This document shows positions 42,797 through 51,155 of a stretch of 64,000 nt of DNA, piece after piece. A program made the position numbers and the translations under genes. The notes under the pieces are model-generated. The model saw only the letters and a program-made list of their open reading frames with translations. It ran no database searches and was not told the origin of the DNA. Position 1 is the stretch's first letter. Every line of letters begins with the position of its first letter. Origin of the DNA: Pseudomonas vancouverensis (GTDB lineage: Bacteria > Pseudomonadota > Gammaproteobacteria > Pseudomonadales > Pseudomonadaceae); the NCBI RefSeq assembly GCF_004348895.1, contig NZ_RRZK01000002.1, positions 62,001 to 126,000 on the forward strand. The letters run 5' to 3'.

Positions 42797-43384
42797 TTAA
42801 CGGTTTTCCAGACTTGCTGCACGAGCATACGGCAGGGCGCTTTCAGTGCCTTTCAGTGCCGCTTGTTGTGCGTGTTGGCGCAAGTAGCCTGGCAGACGCT
42901 GATCGTGCCAGCCTGGTTGACCTTGCAATACGCCATTGGCCATTGGGCCGGTGGCTTCCGAACTCTCATTGTAGCCTGCCAGAACAGCCGGGCCTTTTAC
43001 TTGAGGTACGGCCAGGGTTGGCTGTCCGGATTGCTGGGCCAGTTCGGCACCGGCGATTTCGTCCTGATTATATAGACGAACACCTGCCAGTACTGCCAGG
43101 GTAACCGAGGCAGCGACCGCCAGACGACCCAGGCTGCGCCATGGACCGCGGGAGGTTTTTGCCGGTACGGCTTCGTCAGCCAAGGCTGCGGAAACGGCCG
43201 CGGCAATGTCCAGGCGTGGAAGCAGCAGGTCCTTGTGCATCACTGCCCGAGCGATTTGATAACGAGCCCAGGTTTCACGGGTTTCAACATCGTCACAGGC
43301 GTTCAACACCCGACGCAATTCCAATTCGTCCGCTTCGTTATCCATCACTGCGGACAGCGATTCCTGCAGGGCTTCACGACTCAT
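42797..43384 (-). CDS. mucA: Anti-sigma factor MucA
   Basis: A 195-residue single-pass membrane protein. The N-terminal cytoplasmic part MSREALQESLSAVMDNEADE followed by LELRRVLNACDD binds AlgU; a membrane helix lies at LAVAASVTLAVLAGVRLY; the periplasmic tail ends LPYARAASLENR. Regulated proteolysis releases AlgU. Codon-for-codon resemblance to P. aeruginosa MucA is high and the frame is intact, so this is the non-mucoid form. It lies 31 nt downstream of algU. Confidence 0.95.
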   Translation of the reverse strand: MSREALQESLSAVMDNEADELELRRVLNACDDVETRETWARYQIARAVMHKDLLLPRLDIAAAVSAALADEAVPAKTSRGPWRSLGRLAVAASVTLAVLAGVRLYNQDEIAGAELAQQSGQPTLAVPQVKGPAVLAGYNESSEATGPMANGVLQGQPGWHDQRLPGYLRQHAQQAALKGTESALPYARAASLENR

Positions 43385-43415
43385 GGCGTTCCTCTCTTGG
43401 CTGTCGCCGCTGTCT

Positions 43416-43997
43416 CTAGTTTTCCTGCAACAACGGCTGCAGGGCTTTATCGATGGCCTCCCGGGCGCGGAAGATCCGGGAGCGCACGGTGCCTACCGGG
43501 CATTGCATGACGCTCGCAATGTCCTCGTAACTCAGACCATCAAATTCACGTAAAGTTAACGCCGTACGCAAATCTTCCGGCAGTTGCTGAATGGTTCGAT
43601 GGACGGTGCCTTCGATCTCATCCCGCAGCAAGGCCCGCTCTGGCGACTCGAGATCCTTGAGGCCATGATCGCCATCGTAGAACTCTGCATCCTCGGAACT
43701 GACATCGCTATCCGGCGGCCGACGGCCGCGTGAAACCAGATAGTTTTTCGCCGTGTTGATGGCGATGCGGTACAACCACGTATAAAACGCACTGTCGCCG
43801 CGAAAATTTCCAAGTGCACGGTATGCCTTGATAAAGGCTTCCTGCGCCACATCCTGGGCTTCATGGGTGTCGTGCACGAATCGCACGATCAACCCGAGAA
43901 TTTTGTGCTGGTATTTCAGCACTAGCAGATCGAACGCACGCTTATCACCGCGCTGAACGCGCTCGACCAGCTGCTGATCCTCTTCCTGGGTTAGCAT
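43416..43997 (-). CDS. algU: Extracytoplasmic-function sigma factor AlgU (RpoE/sigma-22)
   Basis: A 193-residue ECF sigma factor. Region 2 is VLKYQHKILGLIVRFVHDTH followed by AQDVAQEAFIKAYRALGNFR (-10 recognition); region 4 is LREFDGLSYEDIASVMQCPV, then GTVRSRIFRAREAIDKALQP (-35 recognition). It controls envelope stress and alginate genes. I chose the ATG at 43997, giving MLTQEEDQQLVERVQRGD, with GGAG 5 nt upstream. The frame opens two codons earlier. Two promoters of its own type lie upstream, so it is autoregulated. Divergent from nadB. Confidence 0.97.
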   Translation of the reverse strand: MLTQEEDQQLVERVQRGDKRAFDLLVLKYQHKILGLIVRFVHDTHEAQDVAQEAFIKAYRALGNFRGDSAFYTWLYRIAINTAKNYLVSRGRRPPDSDVSSEDAEFYDGDHGLKDLESPERALLRDEIEGTVHRTIQQLPEDLRTALTLREFDGLSYEDIASVMQCPVGTVRSRIFRAREAIDKALQPLLQEN

Positions 43998-44055
43998 GAA
44001 CACTCCTCGATAAGCTCGGAGGAGGCTTGCAGAACTAAACGATCAGGCTTGCAAA

Positions 44056-44083
44056 CATAGACTCGGGCTTTTCGCAAAAGTTC
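44056..44083 (-). promoter_or_regulatory. AlgU-dependent promoter, proximal to algU
   Basis: On the minus strand GAACTT (44078-44083) is followed after 16 nt by TCTATG (44056-44061), matching the GAACTT-N16/17-TCtgA pattern of AlgU promoters. Start of transcription would be about 50 nt before the algU ATG. Confidence 0.8.
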
Positions 44084-44248
44084 TCCCCCTCCAGGCAAGT
44101 TTCCTGCGGGCTCTGATTTGGCACGCACGAAAAGCGCAGCGCGAGTTGACCCGGCTGCGCGAATAATCTTTTCATCGGATTCACAGGCTAGGATCAAACC
44201 GCAATCCTGCACTGAAACCGACACTGTCCCTTGATTCAGGCAACGGTC

Positions 44249-44277
44249 TATTGATCTTGGGCCTTTGGCAAAAGTTC
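44249..44277 (-). promoter_or_regulatory. AlgU-dependent promoter, distal to algU
   Basis: On the minus strand GAACTT (44272-44277) is followed after 17 nt by TCAATA (44249-44254). The first bases of the spacer, TTGCCAAAGGCCC, echo those of the proximal promoter (TTGCGAAAAGCCC), suggesting duplication. Confidence 0.7.
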
Positions 44278-44550
44278 CAAATATTTATAGCTGTGTCGAA
44301 GCGACATTGTGCAACCGTGAAGGGAAAATGACTGTTAAATCGACGATACAGTCCGCCTGACGCCGAAAAGGCAAAAAAATCACCCGACGAAGCGCTCGAC
44401 GATTTCCGTCACAGTAGTTTCACAATGCCATGCTTGCTCGGGTATTGTGCCGCTCCCCCCCTCTATATACTAGTGGGCTGTGACGCTGCCTCGACTCGCC
44501 AGTCCAGGTACGCCTACCCCGACCCGGGTCGCTTTGAGCGGAATCCTGAA

Positions 44551-46167
44551 ATGAGCCAACAGTTTCAACACGATGTTCTGGTAATTGGCAGCGGTGCTGC
44601 CGGCTTGAGCCTTGCGCTGACCTTGCCCGGTCATTTGCGTATTGCCGTCCTCAGCAAGGGCAATCTGGCCAATGGCTCGACGTTCTGGGCCCAGGGTGGT
44701 GTCGCTGCGGTTCTCGACGACACCGACACCGTCGAATCCCACGTCGATGACACGCTCAATGCCGGCGCCGGCCTGTGCCATGAAGACGCCGTGCGCTTCA
44801 CGGTCGAGCACAGCAAGGAAGCCATTCAGTGGCTGATCGATCAGGGCGTGCCCTTTACTCGTGACGAACACTCCGGCAATGAAGACGGTGGATTCGAGTT
44901 CCACCTGACCCGCGAGGGCGGCCACAGCCATCGGCGCATCATTCACGCCGCCGATGCCACCGGTGCTGCAATCTTCACGACCTTGCTCGACCAGGCCCGC
45001 AAAAGACCGAACATCGAACTGCTGGAACAACGTGTCGCGGTGGATTTGATCACCGAAAAACGCCTGGGCATGGACGGTGACCGCTGTCTCGGCGCCTACG
45101 TGCTCAATCGCGGCACCGGCGAAGTCGACACCTACGGCGCCCGCTTCGTGATTCTCGCCTCCGGCGGCGCGGCCAAGGTCTACCTCTATACCAGTAATCC
45201 CGACGGTGCCTGCGGTGATGGCATCGCCATGGCCTGGCGTTCGGGTTGCCGGGTGGCGAACCTTGAATTCAACCAGTTCCACCCGACCTGCCTGTATCAC
45301 CCCCAGGCCAAGAGCTTCCTGATCACCGAAGCCCTGCGCGGCGAAGGCGCCCACCTGAAGCTGCCGAACGGCGAGCGCTTCATGCATCGCTTCGATCCAC
45401 GGGCCGAGCTGGCACCGCGGGACATCGTGGCTCGCGCCATCGACCACGAGATGAAGCGCCTGGGTATTGATTGCGTCTATCTGGACATCAGCCACAAACC
45501 GGAAGCCTTCATCAAGTCGCACTTCCCGACCATGTATGAACGCTGCCTGGAGTTCTCCATCGACATCACCAAGCAACCGATCCCGGTGGTGCCGGCGGCG
45601 CACTACACCTGCGGCGGCGTGCTGGTCGATCAACATGGCCGAACCGATGTGCCGGGCCTCTACGCCATCGGCGAAACCAGCTTCACCGGCCTGCACGGTG
45701 CCAATCGCATGGCCAGCAACTCCCTGCTGGAGTGCTTCGTGTACGCCCGCTCGGCGGCGGCCGACATTCTTGACCAGCTGCAGCAGGTTCCGCAGCCAAG
45801 CGCCCTGCCCGTCTGGGATGCGAGCCAGGTGACCGATTCTGACGAAGACGTGATCATTGCGCACAACTGGGACGAGTTGCGGCGTTTCATGTGGGACTAT
45901 GTCGGCATTGTGCGCACCAACAAACGCTTGCAGCGGGCTCAGCACCGCGTGCAGTTGCTGCTGGATGAAATCGATGAGTTCTACAGCAACTACAAGGTAA
46001 GCCGGGACCTGATCGAATTGCGTAACCTGGCGCAAGTGGCCGAACTGATGATTCTGTCCGCCATGGAACGCAAGGAAAGTCGTGGGCTGCACTATACCCT
46101 CGACTACCCGGACATGTTGCCGGTTGCCCTCGACACTATTCTGGTGCCGCCCACCTACGCCGACTGA
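44551..46167 (+). CDS. nadB: L-aspartate oxidase
   Basis: A 538-residue flavoenzyme converting aspartate to iminoaspartate, the first step of NAD synthesis. The FAD site is [19 protein letters not shown] near the start; SNGLLA-type middle is seen as [20 protein letters not shown], and the substrate region contains [20 protein letters not shown] followed by [20 protein letters not shown]. The C-terminal helical domain matches the succinate dehydrogenase/fumarate reductase family. The ATG at 44551 is chosen over 42 upstream codons with no similarity. Its 3' end overlaps the convergent ygfX gene by 32 nt. Confidence 0.96.
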   Translation: MSQQFQHDVLVIGSGAAGLSLALTLPGHLRIAVLSKGNLANGSTFWAQGGVAAVLDDTDTVESHVDDTLNAGAGLCHEDAVRFTVEHSKEAIQWLIDQGVPFTRDEHSGNEDGGFEFHLTREGGHSHRRIIHAADATGAAIFTTLLDQARKRPNIELLEQRVAVDLITEKRLGMDGDRCLGAYVLNRGTGEVDTYGARFVILASGGAAKVYLYTSNPDGACGDGIAMAWRSGCRVANLEFNQFHPTCLYHPQAKSFLITEALRGEGAHLKLPNGERFMHRFDPRAELAPRDIVARAIDHEMKRLGIDCVYLDISHKPEAFIKSHFPTMYERCLEFSIDITKQPIPVVPAAHYTCGGVLVDQHGRTDVPGLYAIGETSFTGLHGANRMASNSLLECFVYARSAAADILDQLQQVPQPSALPVWDASQVTDSDEDVIIAHNWDELRRFMWDYVGIVRTNKRLQRAQHRVQLLLDEIDEFYSNYKVSRDLIELRNLAQVAELMILSAMERKESRGLHYTLDYPDMLPVALDTILVPPTYAD

Positions 46168-46588
46168 ACTTGAGCCGGACCCGCAGGCGGCGGTGCACAT
46201 CCGCCGCCTGCGAATCCCGGGGCACGCAAATGGCCCTGATCCGGCGCTCGCCGCGCAGGCGAAAACGCAAGACCACCACCAGCGGCAGCGCCAGACTGTC
46301 CGGGCGCAATTGCACCGCTTGCCAGCCCCCCGCCTGATTCCACAACTGCCAGCCATCGCCATCGCGACGCAAACCGCAGAATGCCTTCGGATGTGTCAGC
46401 AGAATCTGCCGCGGCAGCACCCAAAAGCCATGCAGCAGACAGCACAAGGCACCAGCCAGGCCGGCCCACAGGGGAATCGACAGGAGAAACAGCGAGCCCA
46501 GCGCGAACAACTGGGCCAACAGATACGCCGCCAGCAACTGCCGAGAGGCATGCCAGCGGCATTCGAACCCGTTACTTGGGCTGGACAC
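46136..46588 (-). CDS. ygfX: YgfX (CptA)-like membrane protein
   Basis: A 150-residue protein with two membrane helices ([40 protein letters not shown]) and a soluble C-terminal part of about 90 residues ([20 protein letters not shown]). Topology and position directly after sdhE match E. coli YgfX, which has been described as an inhibitor of cell division and MreB assembly in an sdhE-ygfX (cptBA) pair. It begins at a GTG (46588) that overlaps the sdhE end by 17 nt. Its last 32 nt are antisense to the end of nadB. Confidence 0.78.
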   Translation of the reverse strand: MSSPSNGFECRWHASRQLLAAYLLAQLFALGSLFLLSIPLWAGLAGALCCLLHGFWVLPRQILLTHPKAFCGLRRDGDGWQLWNQAGGWQAVQLRPDSLALPLVVVLRFRLRGERRIRAICVPRDSQAADVHRRLRVRLKFSRRRWAAPE

Positions 46589-46826
46589 GATCCAGGATCA
46601 TGCGAACCATACGTTGCAGCTCAGGATCTTCCGATTCGCTGCGTTCCATGAACCAGCCGAACATGTCCTGATCTTCACAGGTCAGCAGGCGGACGTACAA
46701 CGCGCGATCCACCTCGTTGAGCGTGGCGTAAACCTCTTTGGTGAACGGCACCAGCAGCACGTCAAGTTCCAGCATGCCGCGGCGGCTGTGCCAAAAGAGG
46801 CGGTTCAGTTCAACATCTTCGACCAT
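46572..46826 (-). CDS. sdhE: FAD assembly factor SdhE
   Basis: An 84-residue protein with the RGxxE motif in [18 protein letters not shown], the surface that binds SdhA for covalent flavinylation. The rest ([20 protein letters not shown]) matches SdhE/YgfY. It is cytoplasmic and required for active succinate dehydrogenase. The ATG at 46826 is chosen for the family's exact N-terminus; the frame is open 32 codons upstream. It is the first gene of sdhE-ygfX and divergent from ygfZ. Confidence 0.94.
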   Translation of the reverse strand: MVEDVELNRLFWHSRRGMLELDVLLVPFTKEVYATLNEVDRALYVRLLTCEDQDMFGWFMERSESEDPELQRMVRMILDRVQPK

Positions 46827-46975
46827 GGAGCGCTCCTCAAATAGGCCGCAAGTATACAGGCCCGCGCCATGTCGAACAGTCGGCTTTGGTCGGGCACCGA
46901 GGATCCTTTGTGAACTACCCATTTCAAGGGCGCCACCTTATGATGTCCACCAGACTCTTTACCCTGCGATGAACC

Positions 46976-47917
46976 ATGGCCGATTCTGCTTTTTTCTGCA
47001 CCCTGTCTCACGAAGGTGTTCTCGCGGTCCGCGGCGCGGACGCCAGCAAATTCCTGCAAGGCCAGTTGACCTGCAACCTCAATTACCTGAGCGAAAGCCG
47101 GGCCAGCCTCGGTGCCCGTTGCACGCAGAAAGGCCGGATGCAATCGAGTTTCCGCATCCTGCTCGAGGGCGACGGTGTGCTCATAGCCATGGCCAGCGAA
47201 TTGCTGGAGCCGCAGCTGGCGGACCTGAAAAAGTACGCGGTGTTCTCCAAATCGAAATTGACCGATGAAAGTGCCGCCTGGGTACGTTTCGGCCTCGATC
47301 ACGGCGACGCTGCGCTGGCCGGCCTTGGCCTGCAACTGCCGGCAGATACCGACAGCGTCGTGCGCAATGACGGCTTGATCGCCATTCGGGTTTCGCCGGA
47401 ACGGGCCGAGCTGTGGGTGGCCGCCGATCAAGCGGACGCGATCAAAGGCAAACTGGCGGGCGCACTGACCGAAGGCCAGCTTAATCAATGGCTGCTCGGA
47501 CAAGTGCGCGCCGGCATCGGCCAGGTCATGGCGCAAACCCGCGAGCTGTTCATCCCGCAGATGCTCAATCTGCAAGCGATCGGTGGCGTCAGTTTCAAGA
47601 AGGGCTGCTACACCGGCCAGGAAATCGTTGCGCGCATGCAGTACCTGGGCAAACTCAAGCGTCGTTTGTACCGCCTGCAACTGACGGCCGGTGAAATGCC
47701 TGAACCGGGCACCGCGCTGTTTTCCCCGACCCACAACAGCTCCATCGGTGAAGTGGTACTGGCCGCCGACGCCGGGCAGCACGTTGAACTCCTGGCCGTG
47801 TTGCAAGCCGAAGCCGCCGACAGTGGCGACATCCACCTGGGCGCACTTGAGGGGCCATCCCTTCAACTGCTCGACTTGCCTTATGAACTGGACCGTGACC
47901 GCGAAATCCAGCAATAA
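46976..47917 (+). CDS. ygfZ: tRNA-modifying / iron-sulfur cluster protein YgfZ
   Basis: A 313-residue folate-binding protein related to GcvT. The diagnostic motif K-G-C-Y-x-G-Q-E is present in FKKGCYTGQEIVARMQYLGK, and the N-terminal VRGADASKFLQGQLTCNLNY is typical. YgfZ supports a subset of iron-sulfur enzymes, including the tRNA methylthiolase MiaB. The ATG at 46976 begins MADSAFFCTLSHEGVLAV. It is divergent from sdhE and 34 nt upstream of the HDOD gene. Confidence 0.94.
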   Translation: MADSAFFCTLSHEGVLAVRGADASKFLQGQLTCNLNYLSESRASLGARCTQKGRMQSSFRILLEGDGVLIAMASELLEPQLADLKKYAVFSKSKLTDESAAWVRFGLDHGDAALAGLGLQLPADTDSVVRNDGLIAIRVSPERAELWVAADQADAIKGKLAGALTEGQLNQWLLGQVRAGIGQVMAQTRELFIPQMLNLQAIGGVSFKKGCYTGQEIVARMQYLGKLKRRLYRLQLTAGEMPEPGTALFSPTHNSSIGEVVLAADAGQHVELLAVLQAEAADSGDIHLGALEGPSLQLLDLPYELDRDREIQQ

Positions 47918-47951
47918 CGGCAGTACCTGGCGCAACACCTAGAGAGATGAA

Positions 47952-48773
47952 ATGAGCGAGCTGGCGGAAAAGGTCCAACAGGATTTGGTTGAGGCCATCA
48001 ATAACGATGACCTGGTTCTGCCAACACTTCCGGAAGTGGCCCTGCAAATTCGCAAGGCCGCGGAAAACCCGGAAGTCAGTGTCAGCAATCTGAGCAAAGT
48101 GATCGGCCGCGACACCGCGCTATCGGCTCGCCTGATCAAAGTGGTCAACAGCCCCCTGTTGCGTGCAACCCAGGAAGTGACCGATCTGCACACCGCGATC
48201 ACGCGCCTGGGCATCAACTACAGCTGCAACCTGGCCATCGGCCTGGTCATGGAGCAGATTTTCCATGCCCGCTCCGACGTGGTTGAACAGAAAATGCGCG
48301 AGGTCTGGCGCAAAAGCCTGGAAATCGCCGGCGTCAGCTACGCACTCTGCCGTCGTTACACTCGCCTCAAGCCGGACCAGGCCGCCCTCGGTGGGTTGGT
48401 GCATCAGATCGGCGTGCTGCCGATCCTGACGTATGCCGAAGATCACTACGAACTGCTGTCAGACCCGGTCAGCCTCAACCACGTGATCGACCGAATCCAT
48501 CCGCTGATTGGCGAAAAACTGCTGCAGGTCTGGGATTTTCCCGACATGCTGGTGCAGGTACCCAAGCTGTACCTCAATTTCAAGCGCCAATCCGCCCAGG
48601 TCGACTATGTCGATCTGGTGCAGGTGGCGAGCCTTTATTGCTTGCAGGATACCGATCACCCGCTCGCTCGCATCGACGCCCTGAACGTTCCGGCCTTCAA
48701 GACGCTGGGCATCGATTTCGATGACAAGGCGTTGTGCGCCGACCTGGAAGAAAACCGCACGATGTTTTATTGA
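47952..48773 (+). CDS. HDOD domain protein
   Basis: A 273-residue protein consisting mainly of an HDOD domain (LPTLPEVALQIRKAAENPEV; DTALSARLIKVVNSPLLRAT; AITRLGINYSCNLAIGLVME). The metal ligands of true HD phosphodiesterases are lost, as usual in HDOD proteins, which act as regulators in signalling. No partner domain (GGDEF, response regulator) is attached. AGAGATGAA precedes the ATG. Probably co-transcribed with ygfZ. Confidence 0.9.
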   Translation: MSELAEKVQQDLVEAINNDDLVLPTLPEVALQIRKAAENPEVSVSNLSKVIGRDTALSARLIKVVNSPLLRATQEVTDLHTAITRLGINYSCNLAIGLVMEQIFHARSDVVEQKMREVWRKSLEIAGVSYALCRRYTRLKPDQAALGGLVHQIGVLPILTYAEDHYELLSDPVSLNHVIDRIHPLIGEKLLQVWDFPDMLVQVPKLYLNFKRQSAQVDYVDLVQVASLYCLQDTDHPLARIDALNVPAFKTLGIDFDDKALCADLEENRTMFY

Positions 48774-48785
48774 ATACTGTGACGC

Positions 48786-48842
48786 GAAAGGTTGTCGGGG
48801 CCTGCTTCGCAGCCCAACGGGAGCAAGCTCCCTCGCCACAGG
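48786..48842. repeat. REP-like element of another family
   Basis: GGGGCCTGCTTCGCAGCCC (48797-48815) and GGGAGCAAGCTCCC (about 48820-48833) form two short hairpins, ending CTCGCCACAGG. They lie between the convergent HDOD and tctE genes. Confidence 0.6.
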
Positions 48843-48863
48843 AGTCTCGCTACAGGTGCTGAA

Positions 48864-50252
48864 TCACTCACCCGCGATAAAACTCACCCGCACCTTCAAC
48901 CCTCGCTGCTCGCCGTCGTGCAGGGTGATCACGGCCAGGTGGGCGCGACAGATTTCACCAACAATCGCCAGGCCGAGGCCAGAACCGGCCACCTGTTGAT
49001 TGCGCCGGTAAAAACGTTCGAACACCCGATTACGCTCCTCGGCGGGAATGCCCGGACCATCATCCTCCACTTCCAGCACGGCGGGTGCAGTGACCCGCAG
49101 AATCACATTGCCACCGGCTGGCGTGTGGGCCAGTGCGTTATCCACCAGATTGCTCAGCAATTCGTTCAGCAGCGTCGGCTCACCGCGTAACCAGACAGGC
49201 TCGTCAGCCTCCAGTGCCAGGGCAATGCCACGCTTGTGCGCCAGCGGCGCCATGGCCATGCCCAGCTCCCGCGCCAGTTGACTCAAGTCCAGCAACTGCG
49301 CGCCACCCTCGGCAATGGCCCGGGCGCCGTTTTCCACCCGCGCCAGCGACAACAGCTGATTGGCCAGGTGGGTCAGGCGATCGGTGCCCTGCGCGGTCAT
49401 CTCCAGGGTTTCCCGCCAGGTGTGCGGCTCGCTTGAACGAAGACCCAGCTCCAGTCGGGCCTTCAGCGCCGCCAACGGCGTGCGCAACTCATGGGCGGCA
49501 TCGGCGATGAACTGCGCCTGGCGTTCAAACTGCCCGCGCAGTCGCTCGGTAAAGTGGTTGAGCGCGCGCACCAGCGGCCAGAGTTCGCGCTGCACTTCCA
49601 CCAACGGCAAGGCCCGCAGGTCGTCCGGCTGCCGCTCTTCCACCGCGTTGCGCAAGCGCTCCAACGGACGCAGCGCCGCACTGACGGCAAACCACACCAG
49701 CATCAACGCACCGATCGACAACATGCCCAGGCGCAACAAAGTGTCTGCAGCCAGGCTGCGAGCCATGGCCACTCGGGCTTCATCCGTTTCCGCCACACGG
49801 ATCTCCGCCATGCCGTTCATGTTCGGCTCGCTCACCGGCTTGAGCAGGCTCACCACCCGTACATTCTGCCCGCGATACTGAGCGTCGTAGAACCGCGCCA
49901 AGGCGGGATAGTCATCCGTGCGCGGCGTGCCAGGCGGTGGTGCAGGCAGGTTTTCGTAGCCGGAAATCAGCTTCTGATGAATGTCATTGACCAGGTAGAA
50001 AATCCGCCCGGCGCTGTCATAGGCGAAGGTATCGAGGGCCACATAGGGCACGTCCGCACTCAGGGTGCCATCGCGCTGGGAAACCCCTGCCGCGATGGTC
50101 CGCGCCGAGGCCAGCAAGGTCCGGTCATAGGCGGTGTCGGCAGCTTCCCGGCCGTTCCAGTAGGCGCTCAAGCCACTGGCCAGCATCAACACCACCAGCA
50201 GCAGCGCCAGGTTCAGCAACAGCCGCCAGCGCAGGCTGCTGGGCTTATGCAT
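48864..50252 (-). CDS. tctE: Sensor histidine kinase TctE
   Basis: A 462-residue kinase. An N-terminal membrane helix (RWRLLLNLALLLVVLMLASG), a periplasmic sensor of about 130 residues, a second helix (LGMLSIGALMLVWFAVSAAL) and a HAMP-like linker precede the dimerisation box AQFIADAAHELRTPLAALKA with the phospho-His. The ATPase shows LLSNLVDNALAHTPAG, VEDDGPGIPAEERNRVFERF and GSGLGLAIVGEI. Placement beside opdH-tctCBA identifies it as TctE, sensor for tricarboxylates. The ATG at 50252 overlaps the tctD stop by 8 nt. Confidence 0.92.
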   Translation of the reverse strand: MHKPSSLRWRLLLNLALLLVVLMLASGLSAYWNGREAADTAYDRTLLASARTIAAGVSQRDGTLSADVPYVALDTFAYDSAGRIFYLVNDIHQKLISGYENLPAPPPGTPRTDDYPALARFYDAQYRGQNVRVVSLLKPVSEPNMNGMAEIRVAETDEARVAMARSLAADTLLRLGMLSIGALMLVWFAVSAALRPLERLRNAVEERQPDDLRALPLVEVQRELWPLVRALNHFTERLRGQFERQAQFIADAAHELRTPLAALKARLELGLRSSEPHTWRETLEMTAQGTDRLTHLANQLLSLARVENGARAIAEGGAQLLDLSQLARELGMAMAPLAHKRGIALALEADEPVWLRGEPTLLNELLSNLVDNALAHTPAGGNVILRVTAPAVLEVEDDGPGIPAEERNRVFERFYRRNQQVAGSGLGLAIVGEICRAHLAVITLHDGEQRGLKVRVSFIAGE

Positions 50253-50916
50253 CACGGCTTTCCAGCAAATAACCGAGGCCACGGAAGGTCACGATGGCGA
50301 CTGCGTGACCATCGAGTTTCTTGCGCAGGCGGTGCACGTAAATTTCGATCGCGTCAGGGCTGGCTTCTTCGTCGAGACCGAACACCTGGGAAGCCAGTTG
50401 CTCCTTGCTCATCACCCGTCCGGGGCGGGCTATCAGGGCTTCGAGTACCGCCTGCTCACGGGAGGTCAGGGTCAGCAATTCGTCGCCGAGGGTAAACCGG
50501 CGGGTTTCCAGATCGTAGGCCAACACGCCGCAGCGCTGCACCCGTTCGCCACCCAGCACGCTGCGCCGCAACAGGGCTTTGACCCGGGCTTCGAGCTCGG
50601 TCAGCTCGAAGGGTTTGGCCAGGTAATCGTCGGCGCCGAGGTTCAGGCCATGGACCCGATCCTTGACGTCGCTGCGCGCGGTCAGCATCAGCACCGGCAG
50701 GTTCTTGCCCCGCGCCCGCAGGCGTGCCAGCACTTCAAAACCATCCATGCGCGGCAAGCCGACATCGAGAATCGCCACGGCGTATTCCTCACTGCCCAGC
50801 GCCAGGTCGGCGGCCACGCCGTCGTGCAGCACATCCACGGTCAGGCCGGTGCTCTTGAGCGCCTGAGCGACGCTTTCAGCGAGCTGCAGATGGTCTTCGA
50901 CGAGCAGGACACGCAT
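50245..50916 (-). CDS. tctD: OmpR-family response regulator TctD
   Basis: A 223-residue response regulator. The receiver domain (MRVLLVEDHLQLAESVAQAL) has the phosphorylated Asp in VAILDVGLPRMDGFEVL and Lys in DDYLAKPFELTELEARV. The C-terminal winged helix carries LTSREQAVLEALIARPGRVM, then SKEQLASQVFGLDEEASPDA and IEIYVHRLRKKLDG. It is the first gene of tctDE, divergent from opdH, so it most likely activates opdH-tctCBA in response to citrate or related acids. Confidence 0.93.
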   Translation of the reverse strand: MRVLLVEDHLQLAESVAQALKSTGLTVDVLHDGVAADLALGSEEYAVAILDVGLPRMDGFEVLARLRARGKNLPVLMLTARSDVKDRVHGLNLGADDYLAKPFELTELEARVKALLRRSVLGGERVQRCGVLAYDLETRRFTLGDELLTLTSREQAVLEALIARPGRVMSKEQLASQVFGLDEEASPDAIEIYVHRLRKKLDGHAVAIVTFRGLGYLLESRDA

Positions 50917-51155
50917 GGTTTTTTACCTCGTTCAGGGATGGTCGACACCATTCTTTGGCGCGGAGTGTACAGCCGCCGTCGCCGCTGTGAAGCCCGGAAA
51001 ACGCGAAAAGCCAACTGAAAGGTTACCGAAAGGTTAGCCCGTTAGAGTCCTGCCACGGACAGTTTCGACTGCCGTCGCTATTGCCACATAGCGCAGCGAA
51101 AAACGCCTCGAAGCGTTTTCGACAAATAAGAACAATAAATGGAGTCAGTCACCCT

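Larger units (their letters stand above)
43998..44550. other. algU-nadB divergent regulatory region
   Basis: This 553-nt region separates divergent algU and nadB. It holds two AlgU-type promoters on the minus strand (called separately). On the plus side a TATACT at 44466-44471 could be the -10 of nadB but its -35 is poor. No protein-coding frame is convincing. Confidence 0.7.

Noticed and set aside
44117..44133. TGGCACGCACGAAAAGC as a sigma-54 promoter in the algU-nadB gap
   Set aside because: The second half lacks TTGC at the required spacing.
44470..46362. 630-codon open frame opposite nadB
   Set aside because: Antisense shadow of a GC-rich gene; nadB motifs on the plus strand are complete and the shadow has no domain.
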